Positions 42,945 through 54,342 of a stretch of DNA of 59,053 nt are shown one piece after another; position 1 is the stretch's first letter; each line of letters opens with the position of its first letter. The translations under genes were made by a program, and so were the position numbers. A model generated the notes under the pieces. It was not told the DNA's origin, made no database searches, and saw only the letters and a list, made by a program, of their open reading frames with translations. Origin of the DNA: Gracilaria domingensis (taxonomy: Eukaryota; Rhodophyta; Florideophyceae; Gracilariales; Gracilariaceae). The stretch is from NCBI GenBank assembly GCA_022539475.1, contig VCMS01000331.1, positions 1-59,053 of the forward strand, written 5' to 3'.

Positions 42945-43409
42945 TCAATCGTCTTGTTCGTTCTCAGAAGATGTAGATGTTGACGGAGATGGACAAGGCC
43001 TGCAGCAAAGCGAAAGAGGAAATGAACGCGGCGCATATTGATCGTCCTCGCATTCTCTTCCCGCGCACTGACGGCGAGGAATGACACATCGCCCGCAACA
43101 AACGGAAAAATCTCGTCCCACTCGACTCAATGAATTTATCGTATCACACTGCAAGTTTGCTTCTGCCTCTGTGGGTCGAAAGGATACCCATTTTTCTTCG
43201 CTATCAGTTCTGTCCAGTTGATGCGTGAGTCGAACCGTGTTCGAATCCCATTTGACTGCCCTGTAGTGCACGGGCATGCTTATTCCATTTCCCGTCTTAA
43301 CACAACGCAGAAGTGCATGCGTAGGAGCTGCATCTGTCAGGAGAAAATGCTCAAACAGAAGGAGAAGGGAAAAAACGGCAGCAGCCTTCGCACTTCTGAA
43401 ACTAGCCAT
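42945..43409 (-). CDS. Secreted Cys-rich protein, unknown family
   Basis: A 154-residue protein from ATG 43409. The signal peptide (SAKAAAVFSLLLLFEHFLLT, cleavage near AA-PTHA at about residue 28) is followed by a mature domain with ten or so cysteines (LLRCVK, LQCDTIN, SVCCGRCVIPRRQCAGREC, LCCRPCPSP). The tail is acidic and Ser/Thr-rich (STSTSSENEQDD). Disulfide-rich and extracellular by inference. No family recognised. The closely spaced Cys pairs recall protease-inhibitor or toxin-like folds, but I cannot assign one. Confidence 0.65.
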   Translation of the reverse strand: MASFRSAKAAAVFSLLLLFEHFLLTDAAPTHALLRCVKTGNGISMPVHYRAVKWDSNTVRLTHQLDRTDSEEKWVSFRPTEAEANLQCDTINSLSRVGRDFSVCCGRCVIPRRQCAGRECEDDQYAPRSFPLSLCCRPCPSPSTSTSSENEQDD

Positions 43410-46400
43410 TCCTTTTCTTTCTTATTCGCGCGTTCGTAACCGAGATAAGAAGCCTGGGTTTGTTGACGTTCGATGTAGAGCGTGAGACATTCGCGCCTGC
43501 TGCTGCCAAGCAAGCGTGGAGTTAAATAGAAAAAACAGCTCTCAACAACTTATCAGCGCGGCGCGCTGATAAGGTTTCTCTCAAGATTTGTCACTGACTT
43601 TGTAGATATGGACTCTCGACCAATGCGAGCGGTGCACGACGAGCAACAACTTCGTGTATTCGTGTATGAAAGGGTCAGGAGGTGTTGTAGAGCTACGCTA
43701 GCGCCGCAAAGCTCCACAGAAAGACATGTGATAGGGTAAAGAAGATATGCGCCGATGGCGGCTCGTTGCAGCCTTGTAGAAAAGTGGCTGTAGAAAGTGA
43801 GCAGGCGAAACAATTATTGTAATTCAGAGACTTACGGGTTGTCCATATACTTCTACATGCGAATGCTACAAAGAATCATCAAATATTCTAGAAACATGGG
43901 TCTCTTCCATAAACAGCTTTCTGGAAAAGATCTATAGAAGACGATACAGTATCCCCCTCCATAGGTCTTGTTTCAGGTCTTTCTCGTTTTTATGTTAAAA
44001 ACAAACAACCAAAATCAAGCTTTTCCTCCGTTCTCCATGTACTTCGTCGAACATGAAACCAGTTCCATGCTACCAACGAGAGCTTGCATCAGCATGGTCA
44101 GAAACGTCAAAAAAATGGAAAGTAAATTTTGGATTCAAAAAATAGAAAGGGGGCTTATAATTCAAACTTTATAATATGTGAAAACTGTCCAAAAATGTTA
44201 CGTAGAATATTATTTAGAGCAAAGCTCTTAGTGCAGAGGAAGCACCGCGGTTTAAATCTAATCTAGAGCTACTTTGCGAAAAGACTTTATTTTTTTAGGC
44301 AACGATGCTGATTTTTGGTAGTCATTGCCCATCTCGACTTCAAACTCAAAGTTTACCGCTTTTAAATAAAAAGTCTTGTTTTTTATCAAGTATAGAATAC
44401 CAATAAAATCTTTTAAAAAAATGCGCCGTGCAACACGGCGCATTTTTGTCTCACTTTAGAGACAAACGCTCATTAGATCAATACGATGCCAGCAAATTAA
44501 ATTTTGAGGAAAATCAAGTACTTGTATGACTCAAGTTTGGGTGCCATGCCTTCACGCAAATCCAAATTTTGCATTTTCATGTACAATATTTCTACATGTT
44601 GCATGTACAGTAGTTGAATAGACAAGCAAATTATCTTTTATTTGATATGTAAGTTAACATTGCAATAAACGTTTAATGGCGGAAACATTGATCGTGGATC
44701 TCACGCGCTCTCTATCTCGAATAAAAATGAATCGTCTATGTAGTCTAACGCGCTAAACGCTCCATCATCGATAAATTTTTCTCAAAGCCATCCAAATATG
44801 TGGTAAACAGGTGAAACATGCAGCTACAGTAAACACAATTATGGCTCTCTCCGCATGGAGCACGACAAAAGCGACCAAACAAAATTAAACTCTCCGACGC
44901 CATGTCGCTATTTGGCGCAGCAGATTGCATCACCAAGCGCAAGAAAGAACAAAGCAGTGCCAACGGCTCGGGGAAAAAAGCCGAAGGCCAGTACAGGACA
45001 AACGACAGAAATATAGACGATAAAACAGATAATGATATATCCAAGATGGCAAAAATTACAAAAGACAGCGTTACATCGACAAACATAGTTCAAAAAAACT
45101 GATCTAAATTCTAATCATAAATTATGCTAAATTCGTGACAACCTTGGAACAAACGCTCATGACGTATGCAACCCTCTTTTAGCAGCTAGGCAAAAATTGA
45201 AGCCAATGTCGTACGTTCAAATATGACCTAATTGGGAAACATATACCAGACAATCTCTGATGGAAAAAGAGAATCAATCTACAAAACACAAAGAATGGGT
45301 TGAAGGCCAAAAGTGTGTCTTTGAATCTAACTGGTCACTTGAAAAGCACTCAATTTGGGTTGCCTCAAAATATATCGAAGAAGAAAAGATTGGTAGGGTT
45401 TTCATGAATTTGTATTTGTGTTCTCTGGTGACGCTTTTCTATTTTCGTCAGCAATAACCGTTTGATGGATTTTGTTGTAATACAGTGCAAGGTGTTAGTA
45501 ATCTTCGAACCCCCCATAATAGGTCGCAGAATGAACTCGTTTGGAGTTTCCTACTACGTTTCCACAAATGTAAACGAGAAATGATCTATAGATAATTTGT
45601 GGACCTGATGGTGAGTTACAGACACGCCCTCAGTAAAAAAATTCCCTTGAAAGAAAACGTGCAGATCGGAATAATTAGTAAAACAGAAATGCCTTGTTTA
45701 CGCGAACATAGGATATATCTTCAGATCACACGGTGGGATACATCTTGTTATTCGTTGGCTACACATCGAACGACCTAGAAAAACGAACTAGAATAGAACG
45801 TACGACATCTTTTTATAAGAACTAGACCAGGCTTATTTTATTATCTTCCCTCAGCACAACCGCCACCATCACCACCACCACCAACAAACGAAGAAATTAG
45901 AACACATTTCTTCTTAGCAATTCTTTCTTGCTCTACCTCATTCTGCCTCTCCCTGACAAAAATCTTTACTTCAGATTTTTGTGTTTCCGGCGGCTGAGTC
46001 TCCCGCCGTTTCCCATACAGTCGCCCTTTGATGCCCTTCTTGTGCTCTCGTTAGCAATTCGCAACTGCTATTAATCTAAGAGTGTCTTTGGTATCGCTAC
46101 GAACGTACAAAGTGCGGTGTATCCAGTCAGAATCCCTCTCGTTCTACCAAGCTCTGCTTCGACCGTTGTTTCGGTAACTTGCTCTAAATATCTTGGATTG
46201 CTGTTGTGGGGTGTGGTGGTTGCGGCGACTCCCGCCTTCGCGAAGCTAGTGAGGTCTTCATTCGATTATTTCTCTTGCCTCTTGTTTGCGTAGAGTTTCT
46301 ATCTATCTTGAATCTGTTTCGTCTTCTTCGACAGACAGCTGAGCTACGTTTATTTGTATTGCTCTCTGCGCTGGCACTCTCGAGCATCTCTTGTTTCGCT

Positions 46401-46803
46401 ATAGTTGGGTTTGTGACCACCTGCGCCGTTTTGTCTGGTGACAAAAAATTGCATCCATATATGAAGGTGCTTCCTACTAGATTCTTCGTCCTCTTTCCCG
46501 TGGCGCGGATCCTAAGTCGTAGTAGGAACTCAGCTTGTCTAAGACCTGCACAGGCTGTTCTGCAGTGATATAACTACCGTTGCACCGGCTCTCTGGCAAG
46601 GCGCATGGTAACTGTTTGGACTGCGCGTGTCTCCGTACTCGGTTTCACCACAGAGTGCCGTAGACTACTCCGCAGCATCAACGACCGTGTTTTCGACTCG
46701 GCAGCTCACACGGCCTTACACTCTGTGTGCCGCACATCTACATCACCGTTCCCGGACATTCTCTTGAATAGTCGCTCGCGCGCACTATCTCACACGCCCG
46801 TTC
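43410..46803. other. Gene-poor interval
   Basis: AT-rich to about 46 kb, with only short ORFs. A CTTATCAGCGC inverted repeat lies near 43549-43573 and the dispersed repeat at 44395-44520. The plus-strand ORFs at 46206-46568 and 46605-46895 may be decayed copia sequence upstream of the recognisable part, but I see no motif in them. Confidence 0.45.
44395..44520. repeat. Dispersed repeat, copy B (CGCCGTG hairpin family)
   Basis: Partner of 12525-12655. Here the hairpin is longer: ATGCGCCGTG, CA, ACACGGCGCAT. Confidence 0.6.
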
Positions 46804-46818
46804 AATGGCTGCTTCATC

Positions 46819-46919
46819 ATGGATCCCAAGCAAACCTCCGAGGTCATATGGGGAACAGATATCAATCATGGCTTATTCGTGATGAACCTGACTAAAAACG
46901 ACCAACAGGTCATGGTCGT
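46819..46919 (+). pseudogene. Ty1/copia polyprotein, part left of the nested insertion
   Basis: The plus-strand frame ATGGATCCCAAG... reads DPKQTSEVIWGTDINHGLFV and MNLTKNDQQVMVV up to the insertion point. It then resumes in the same frame beyond the gypsy element at 58297 (NASNTKQELALDWHGRTGHL). This is the region just before the GAG-pre-integrase domain of copia elements. Confidence 0.65.
46915..46919. repeat. Target-site duplication, left copy (GTCGT)
   Basis: GTCGT directly precedes the 5' LTR and is repeated at 58292-58296 directly after the 3' LTR. Five base pairs is the size expected for a Ty3/gypsy integrase. Confidence 0.9.
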
Positions 46920-47491
46920 TGTAGTATAGCTCGGCCAGATCAACGGGGGCTCTACAAGACCAAGTGGTGACGTCACGGGCTCCCGGGCACGTGTGCCTCC
47001 TGTACCACGGGGGACGCGCAAGCGCAGGCTTGGACAAGACTAATTAGTTTATTCTCGTTAATTTAGAATTAATATTTACTAGGTAGTGTAGATATGGGGC
47101 CGGGGTGATGCACCACAAATGCACCTCCCGGTGGCCCACGTGGCACTAGGCCCGTGAGAGCCGGAGGGGCGCTCGGGTGTACTAAACCCCCGAGACGCCA
47201 ACCTCCCACACCAAATGGTAAAGTCAAGCACCAACTAGGCTAATTTGACACCAGTTCGGTTCTACAGTCACCAATTGGTAATTCTAGTAGTCCTCTAATA
47301 GTTTTGCTGACCTCGAGGGTTATACGTGCCTGCCGCACACCAGTGCAGGCGTATTTACCACTTGGTCACCGTGCACTATAGGCAACGGTGGGTGCTGCCG
47401 ACCTATTAGGTGTCACGTGTTTCACTCCTCCGCCGGGTCGAGCCCACGCAGGGCTCCCCACTAGCAGCTCGCACCGATCGGCTATACCACA
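46920..47491 (+). repeat. 5' LTR
   Basis: Begins TGTAGTATAGC and ends GCTATACCACA, giving imperfect terminal inverted repeats with TG..CA ends. An AT-rich core (about 47038-47095) is the likely promoter/polyA region. Four CCANNTGG motifs occur at 46960, 47211, 47271 and 47358. Confidence 0.95.
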
Positions 47492-47496
47492 TATTT

Positions 47497-47514
47497 TGGT
47501 CTCCCGACTTAGAA
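47497..47514 (+). other. Probable primer-binding site
   Basis: TGGTCTCCCGACTTAGAA starts five bases after the LTR. Its complement ends in CCA and has A and C at the positions expected for tRNA A58 and C61, as the 3' end of a tRNA would. The tRNA species was not identified. Confidence 0.5.
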
Positions 47515-47623
47515 TTTGTGGATTACCAAGTGGTTTTGGGAAGAGAGGATTTGGAAGTCACGAGATACCCGAGTGGTTTGGTTCTCGTTGCCGAAGCAAT
47601 TGGCTCCGACGCCAGTTACCTAA

Positions 47624-49891
47624 ATGGAGAAACGGGGCGCGCGCTACCCAAATAGGGCGCCGAGCGCTCCACCAAGTGGTCACCCCATACGGGGTTCAGT
47701 GTCCTATCCGGTGTTGGATAACCCGGAGGACCTGATTCGGAAGGAACGCCCACCGAGGGGGAAGAAGGTAGACCGAGAGGCTGGGGGCCCCTCGACCCTT
47801 CCCCGGGCTGACCAAGTGGACGGAGGAGCAGGCTCCGCAAGGGCGGAGCCCGCTCCTGTAACAACCCCAGTGGTAGACCAAATGGAGGTGCCAGTCGGAC
47901 CGCGACTGGACTTGGACGAGGTCACCCGAGTGGTAGTTGATCGAGCCTCCCAGGAGGTCCTCGACAAGGTACCTGTGGTGGTGTTACAGTACCTCGAAAA
48001 CGAGGTGCGAGGACACATCGACCGATTGGTTATGCTGGCTCTGCAGCAGCAGGGGGCTAAGCTTCAACCTGAGATGGTGGCCCAGGCCGCGCTCATGAAG
48101 CAAGCTCCTCCGCCTGCAGTAGACGCCACCAAACCACTTGGTATTCTCCACCCTAACCTTCCTACAAAACCGACTGGTGAAGGATTTATCGACCGTATGG
48201 GGAAAGGGGCAGAGCCTCCAGGGATGGAGGGCCCGAGGTATGTTTACCTCCCCCAACCTACTGGTGTAGCTCCGTCAGGACCAAGTGGTGGAGACCCTGA
48301 TGGAGATTCGTCGAGCTCAGGAGACGAGCGTCGACGTAAACCAAATGGTAAGAAGAAGAAAACCAAAAGGGGAAAGAGAAAGAGTCGCCGGTCGGACTCG
48401 GACTCTTCGTCCTCAGACACCGATTCGGATTCGTCAGGAGACGACGACCGTACAGGTTCACGACGCAAGAGGAAGGACTCTCGCAAGAAGAAAGGAAAGA
48501 ATCCCCGCAAGGGTAAGACCAAAAGGTATAACGATTCGGACTCAACTTCCGACGAGGAGACTGACCTAGAGGTGCTTACACTGCTCAATGATTTATTCAC
48601 CAAAGCGGTCGACTATCGTACCTATAGGTTAGAGAACAGACAGGCTGAGTATACCAAAGAGGTAGCTCAGAAGATAACGAAGCATCATAGGAAGCTTCGT
48701 TTCCAACTGGGTGAAACTCGCTTTAGCGGGGATGACCCTATTGCGGTCATTGATTTCCTTCAAAGGTTCAAGATCGCTTGTGATCAGAATGGGTTTTCAG
48801 AGGCAGCAGCCATGTGGCTGTTTCAATTTTACCTAACTGGTCAGGCTGGAGCGTTGCTCCACAGCCGCCTCCAAGGGAACACCATGGCGGTGGACGAAGA
48901 CCAAACGGAAATGTTGACAACATACCCACAGGTGGTTAACTTCCTACTGGAAACCTACGCGACCGATGAGGTAATCCAGGAGGCGTACGCAGAGGTGCTT
49001 GCGTACCGCCAGCGCGCGGGACAAACCGAATTGGAATTCGCTCGCTCCTTATGGGCATTAGCCTCCCGCTGTGGAAGCGTCTTTACTACCAAAAGGTTGA
49101 AATCGATGTACGCCGACAACGTGGCGAAGTCTATCCGATCACAGGTTCGTAACTACCTAGCGACCAACCGCACGGTCGACTACAACGCACTAGCCCGCCA
49201 TGCACAGGGACTAGGCGACACCGTTCGGTCAGGGGCCAGGAAAGACTCCGCACCACTCGGCAAACCATCGAAGGAGAAAGGAAAGACCAGGCGGTCAGTG
49301 TTTGACGTAGAGGAAGAGGAGACCACTACGGGGGAGGCGTCCACACAATACGCCTCCCAGGGTCACCCAGTCCACTTGGTGCATGCACAACCGACAACTC
49401 GATCGCACGGTAATACCTCTTGGTCCAGCTCGCTATCCAGCGAGCCACCCTCAAGACAAACCTCAGCTCCACCATCACAGGTATCCGTACCGGTCAGCCC
49501 GGTCCTAGCGGTACCATTCAAGCAATATGGTGAACAAGGACCATACCCGCAGCAACGGAGTGCAGTACCTACTGGAGGCCGTCCCCCATCGCGCGCGTCG
49601 TCGCTCGCGATGAAGGACCCCACAACCGGCAATCTCCTCTGTTGGTTCTGTTTGTCGCCCCACCACTTGGCAACAGCGTGCCCAAGTGTGGCTCCGCAGA
49701 ACAGGAACGCTCTCCTGACTGCTCGCCAGCAGAACCACCAGGATATATTTGGGCCCCCGGCACGGAGCGCAGGCACGGGACACGCAAATGCGCGACCCAA
49801 TGCAGCCACACCTCATCAGGTACACCTCGTCACGGAGCAGGACCAAACGGATCCCGCCCCGCAGGCGGAAAACGCCGAACAGTTGGGATAG
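47624..49891 (+). CDS. gag: Ty3/gypsy Gag
   Basis: A 755-residue protein from ATG 47624. The N-terminal third is Pro/charged. Residues about 230-310 are a Lys/Arg/Ser/Asp low-complexity stretch (RRKPNGKKKKTKRGKRKSRR and following SD repeats), resembling SR-type sequences. The capsid-like retrotransposon gag domain spans about 345-540 (TRFSGDDPIAVIDFLQRFKI, AYAEVLAYRQRAGQTELEFA). One zinc knuckle, CWFCLSPHHLATAC (CX2CX4HX4C, from residue 673), should bind the RNA genome. It is longer than typical gypsy Gag because of the charged insertion. Pol lies in the -1 frame, and the two overlap by 250 bases, so pol expression would need -1 frameshifting. GGAAAAC at 49867-49873 is a possible but non-canonical slip site. 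Confidence 0.9.
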   Translation: MEKRGARYPNRAPSAPPSGHPIRGSVSYPVLDNPEDLIRKERPPRGKKVDREAGGPSTLPRADQVDGGAGSARAEPAPVTTPVVDQMEVPVGPRLDLDEVTRVVVDRASQEVLDKVPVVVLQYLENEVRGHIDRLVMLALQQQGAKLQPEMVAQAALMKQAPPPAVDATKPLGILHPNLPTKPTGEGFIDRMGKGAEPPGMEGPRYVYLPQPTGVAPSGPSGGDPDGDSSSSGDERRRKPNGKKKKTKRGKRKSRRSDSDSSSSDTDSDSSGDDDRTGSRRKRKDSRKKKGKNPRKGKTKRYNDSDSTSDEETDLEVLTLLNDLFTKAVDYRTYRLENRQAEYTKEVAQKITKHHRKLRFQLGETRFSGDDPIAVIDFLQRFKIACDQNGFSEAAAMWLFQFYLTGQAGALLHSRLQGNTMAVDEDQTEMLTTYPQVVNFLLETYATDEVIQEAYAEVLAYRQRAGQTELEFARSLWALASRCGSVFTTKRLKSMYADNVAKSIRSQVRNYLATNRTVDYNALARHAQGLGDTVRSGARKDSAPLGKPSKEKGKTRRSVFDVEEEETTTGEASTQYASQGHPVHLVHAQPTTRSHGNTSWSSSLSSEPPSRQTSAPPSQVSVPVSPVLAVPFKQYGEQGPYPQQRSAVPTGGRPPSRASSLAMKDPTTGNLLCWFCLSPHHLATACPSVAPQNRNALLTARQQNHQDIFGPPARSAGTGHANARPNAATPHQVHLVTEQDQTDPAPQAENAEQLG

Positions 49892-52800
49892 AGGCCTTCC
49901 CCAACTGTCCGAAGACGGAAGGCCTTCCAGAACCAAGTGGTGCAAGTATGGACAATTACCCATTGGTTACAGGGGAGGAGAGCCTCATGGACGGCACCGA
50001 ACCGATATGCTTTCTCAAGCATAGTAACTATAAGGTAAACGTCACCCTCGGGTTTACTTCTAACCACTTGGTACCATGCGTCACTGTCCTGGACACCGGG
50101 GCAGGACCTAATCTGGTGAATGCCAAACTATTAACTAACAGACAACTTAATAAGCTTCAGCCATGTACATTAACTAACCCACTGGTTGACGCCAACAACA
50201 GACCACTAACCGTCATGGGAGCGCTTACCATAATGGTATTGATTGACACCATGAGGGTCCGAGTTCGCTTCATAGTCGTTAACCAACTGGCAACAGACTG
50301 TATCCTTGGAACAACTTTTATAGACCAGCATGTCAGGGCAATTTTTCCACGTTCTAAGACAGTTCTGTTCCATAATGGCCCCCGGATCGCCATTATTGGT
50401 AACCACAAGGGTGCCTCTACGAAAGAGAACCGCACTCAACACCAACCGGTCCCGGAAAACACACTCTCCAACAAGGTGCGATTGGCAAAGGCTGTAACAA
50501 TACCGCCTATGAACCACTTGGTAGTGAAGGTCACATGCCAACAACCTGGCCTGTTATCCATTCAGAACCATTCACGGTTGGCCGAACGACACATGACCTT
50601 AATGGCGAATGGTATAGTCGACAACATACCGACAAAACCGTTTCAGGTCTACCTCAGTAACTTCAGCAACCGCCCGGTCAAGTTGCCAAAACACACCGTA
50701 ATTGGTCTTGCCTTACCGGCTCCCCGTACGATCTTTACGATTATACCACAATGGTCCCACGAGGTCGTGGATGCTAAGGAAGGGGGGGGCAGTGTCAATT
50801 CGTTGAATTCGTCGCGAACAGACCATATGGTGCAGCGACTAGCTGAGCGAGAAGACCAGAAACTGGAGCTCGACCCAGTGACCAATTGGAAGACGGAGGT
50901 GAATATAGGACTTGAAGGGGAAGAGCTCAGAGCTCGGATCCTTGGACTCCTGGAGCCATTCAGTACCATGTGGTCGGGTAAGCTGGGAGCCATTAAGGCC
51001 ACCCAGCACAGGATTGACCTCAAACCGGACTCCCGTCCCATCCACCAACAGCCATACCGCGCGGGACATAAGGCCCGTGAGGTAGAGCTGGAGGAGGTAG
51101 AGCGGATGCTCCGCGAGGGGGTTATAGAACCGGCAAACTCGGAATGGGCTAGCCCTGTAGTGCTAGTCCAAAAACGAGGAGAGACCCGTATGAGGTTCTG
51201 TATTGACTACAGAAAACTTAATGCCGTAACGGTAAGGGACTCGTACCCCATCCCGAGGATGGATGAATGCATCGACTCCCTAGGAGATGCGAACATCTTT
51301 ACCACACTGGACGCCAACTGCGGGTATTGGCAGATCGAAATACCAGAGGGTGACCGTGATAAGACTGCGTTTACATGCCACGCAGGCCTGTATCGCTTCT
51401 TACGCATGCCGTTTGGTTTAAGAAATGCCCCCGCTACCTTCCAAAGGGCGTTAGACATCATACTGTCTAAAGTGAAGTAGACAACCGCATTGGTATACAT
51501 AGATGACGTAGTCATCTACTCGAGGTCCATAGAGGAGCACTTCTCGCACGTCCAAGTGGTACTGCAGTTGCTACAAGAGGCAGGCGTGACCCTCAAACTA
51601 CGAAAGTGTATGTTCTTCAACCAAGAGGTAGAGTACCTAGGGCATACAATAAGCCCTGGGAAACTCGAGGTGACCAAACGGAATATCCGAGCGGTACAGG
51701 AAGCGAAGCTCCCTACGTCGCAAACGGACATACGATCCTTTATAGGTCTATGCAACGTCTACCGGCGGTTCATCAAGGGTTTTGCAAATATAGCCGCACC
51801 CTTGAACCGGAGGTTGCAGAAGGGGCAGCCCACACACTTTGACCACCTGGAAGAGGACGAGGTAGAGGCGTTCTATACATTGAAAGCAGCGCTTCTCTCC
51901 CCACCGGTACTGGCATTGCCCAAAACGGGACTCCCGTATACACTGGACACGGATGCGTCGGACGCCCAAATAGGTTGCTGCCTAATGCAGGAACAGGAGG
52001 ACGGCAAGCTCGCACCAATTGGGTATTGGAGTAGAGCTCTTAACCAAGCGGAGCAGAACTACACCGTAACGGAGAAGGAATGCCTAGCGGTTGTTTGGAG
52101 CATGCTCATGCTACGTCCTTACCTATATGGTGTGCGCTTCACGCTCCGAACGGATCACGACTCCTTGAGGTGGATATTAGGCTTGGCGGACGCATCGGGT
52201 CGTCTGGCCCGATGGCGTCTGAGACTCTCGGAGTTTGAGTACGATGTGCAGTACCGCCCCGGGGTCAAGCACCGAGTGGCGGATGCATTGTCCCGGTTGA
52301 ATACCGAAGGATTGGACGCTGACCCAGTGGACGACGACATCCCATGCTTTACTATAGAACTAGCTAACCACGAGGTCAATGAAGTTCTGAAGGGATATTG
52401 GCATGATGACAGTACGTACCAAGTGGTAGTGGAGACCCTCCTTCCTGTGGAGGAAGGGGAACACGCTCCAATCACCCGTGAGGAATTCTTACGCCAACAA
52501 TCGATCGATAGGTTGTGCAAAACGCTCGCTGACGTACTTGGAAGGAAGGATTCTCATTTCGACGTCGACCACAATGGGTACCTCATCAGACGCTCACCTT
52601 TAGACGGAGCTCTCCAGAAGGTCGTACCTGAGTCATTAAGACAAAGGGTGTTATATCTGTCACACAATCCACGGCTTTCGGGGCACCCTGGAGCCACGCG
52701 GTTGTACTATACCCTTCGGAGGCAATTCTACTGGCCGCATATGGCTAACGATGTATATACCTATGTGGCGCAATGCAATTCGTGCATTAAGACCCGAGGT

Positions 52801-54051
52801 GGTGTGGCGAAGCACCGGAAGTACCTGAAGCTATTCCCGGCGGCGGGGCCCCTGGAATTCGTAGCAATCGACATACTGGGGCCCCTGCCCAAGACCTCAG
52901 AGGGTTATCGCTTTGTAGTAGTCATAACCGACAGGTTCACAAAGCTCACCAGAGCCATACCCCTGAAGAACCAAACGGCAACGACACTAGCGACAGCCTT
53001 CCTGGAGAATTGGGTCTACCCGTACGGTGCTCCCATGTACCTACTGACCGATAACGGTTCGAACCTAGCTTCTAAGTTCTTCGAGGCGGTTTGTACAATG
53101 CTAGGGGTCAAGCACTACTTTACCACGGCCTATCATCCGCAAACAAACGGCCAAGTGGAACGCTTCAATAAGACCCTAGTGGCACGCCTACGGCACTACG
53201 TCGAAGAGCACCAAACCACATGGTCGGAGTATGTCCAACTATTGACATATGCGTACAACCTCCAGGTCCACAGGGTCACTCAAACAACCCCATTCGACCT
53301 GGTACTTTCGCGAACACCACATGGTATTATCGTCCAGCCCGGACCTGACCGCTCGGAAGCGGCCGGGACACTCACACCGGCGAAGGTCAAGAGAGACATA
53401 CTCCAGAAGTTACGCGCCGCTTTGGCTGCTGCCAAAGTTAAGATGACAGCAGCCCAAGAACGGTATAAAGCGGACTATGACCGAACGGTGAGCAAAGTGA
53501 CCAAAGTGGTAGCAGGAGACATGGTCTTCCTCGACGTGCCACCAAAAGGTAAGCGACCAACCCCAGCGGAGATGGAAGAGGACATCCGCCTTGAGGAGGA
53601 TATCAATTCTAAACTACTACCCAAGTCCACGGGACCATACAAGGTGATTCGCTCCGACGAGCATACCGCTACGGTCATAATGGAAGGTTTGGAGAACACG
53701 GTCTCCATCGACAGGATTGTCAAGGCCGCACAACCGACGACAGCGAATGCACAACCAATAGGTGAGCCAACGCAGCAGGAAGCGGAGAGGGAGCAAACGT
53801 CTCCCATACACCCTCCTATGATGAGTCAGCCGAGCGGTCAACCTTCCACCAGAGCCGTAACGGCTGACCCCACGACCCAAACGGCACAGGAGATCGACCC
53901 TCCGCAAGACCAACGGGTCACACCCACCACGGGGAGCCACGCACCCCATGACCAAATGGAAGAGTCACACCCTCAAGTAGACACTCAGGAGTGCGCTATT
54001 GACACCATTGTAGGTCACGAACACACCACAAAGGTATGCGCTACCGGGTAA
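49642..54051 (+). pseudogene. pol: Ty3/gypsy Pol (PR-RT-RNase H-IN) with one in-frame stop in RT
   Basis: One frame from 49642 to 54051 is interrupted only by TAG at 51478-51480, at a position where related RTs usually have Trp (TGG). Domains in order: aspartic protease (VLDTGAGPNLVNAKLL, near 50086); RT (EWASPVVLVQKRGETRMRFC, LDANCGYWQIEIP, FGLRNAPATFQ, then after the stop the catalytic YIDD at 51496-51507); RNase H (TLDTDASDAQIGCCLMQEQE, TDHDSLRWILG, VADALSR); integrase with HHCC zinc (SGHPGATRLYYTLRRQFYWP, CNSCIKTR), DDE core (AIDILGPLP, LTDNGSNLASKFF, HPQTNGQVERFNKTL) and a C-terminal chromatin-side tail. A single point change explains the loss. Readthrough cannot be excluded from sequence. 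Confidence 0.9.
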
Positions 54052-54342
54052 GATGGTATGGATGGTCGCCCGAGTACGACTCTATGGAACCACCTGGTCA
54101 TATCCCTAACAACTTCATCATCCGATACTGGCGCAAACAAGGGCGAACGCCCCACCAACTGGTATTGCTTCGCGTGGTACGCGTCGCTAAGGAAGGGGGG
54201 GGGTGTTATCGAAGCCGTTGAACGCCACGCTACACGAAAAGCTAACTAACTAACCTAACAGGAAAACAGAGAAGATCAGAGATCACAACGCAAGACACTT
54301 TATTAGTCGAGAAGAATCCACGAGAGGGAACCACGAGGTGAC

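Noticed and set aside
43225..43260. GTTCGAATCCC, a tRNA B-box-like string
   Set aside because: No A-box or cloverleaf around it, and it lies inside the secreted Cys-rich ORF.
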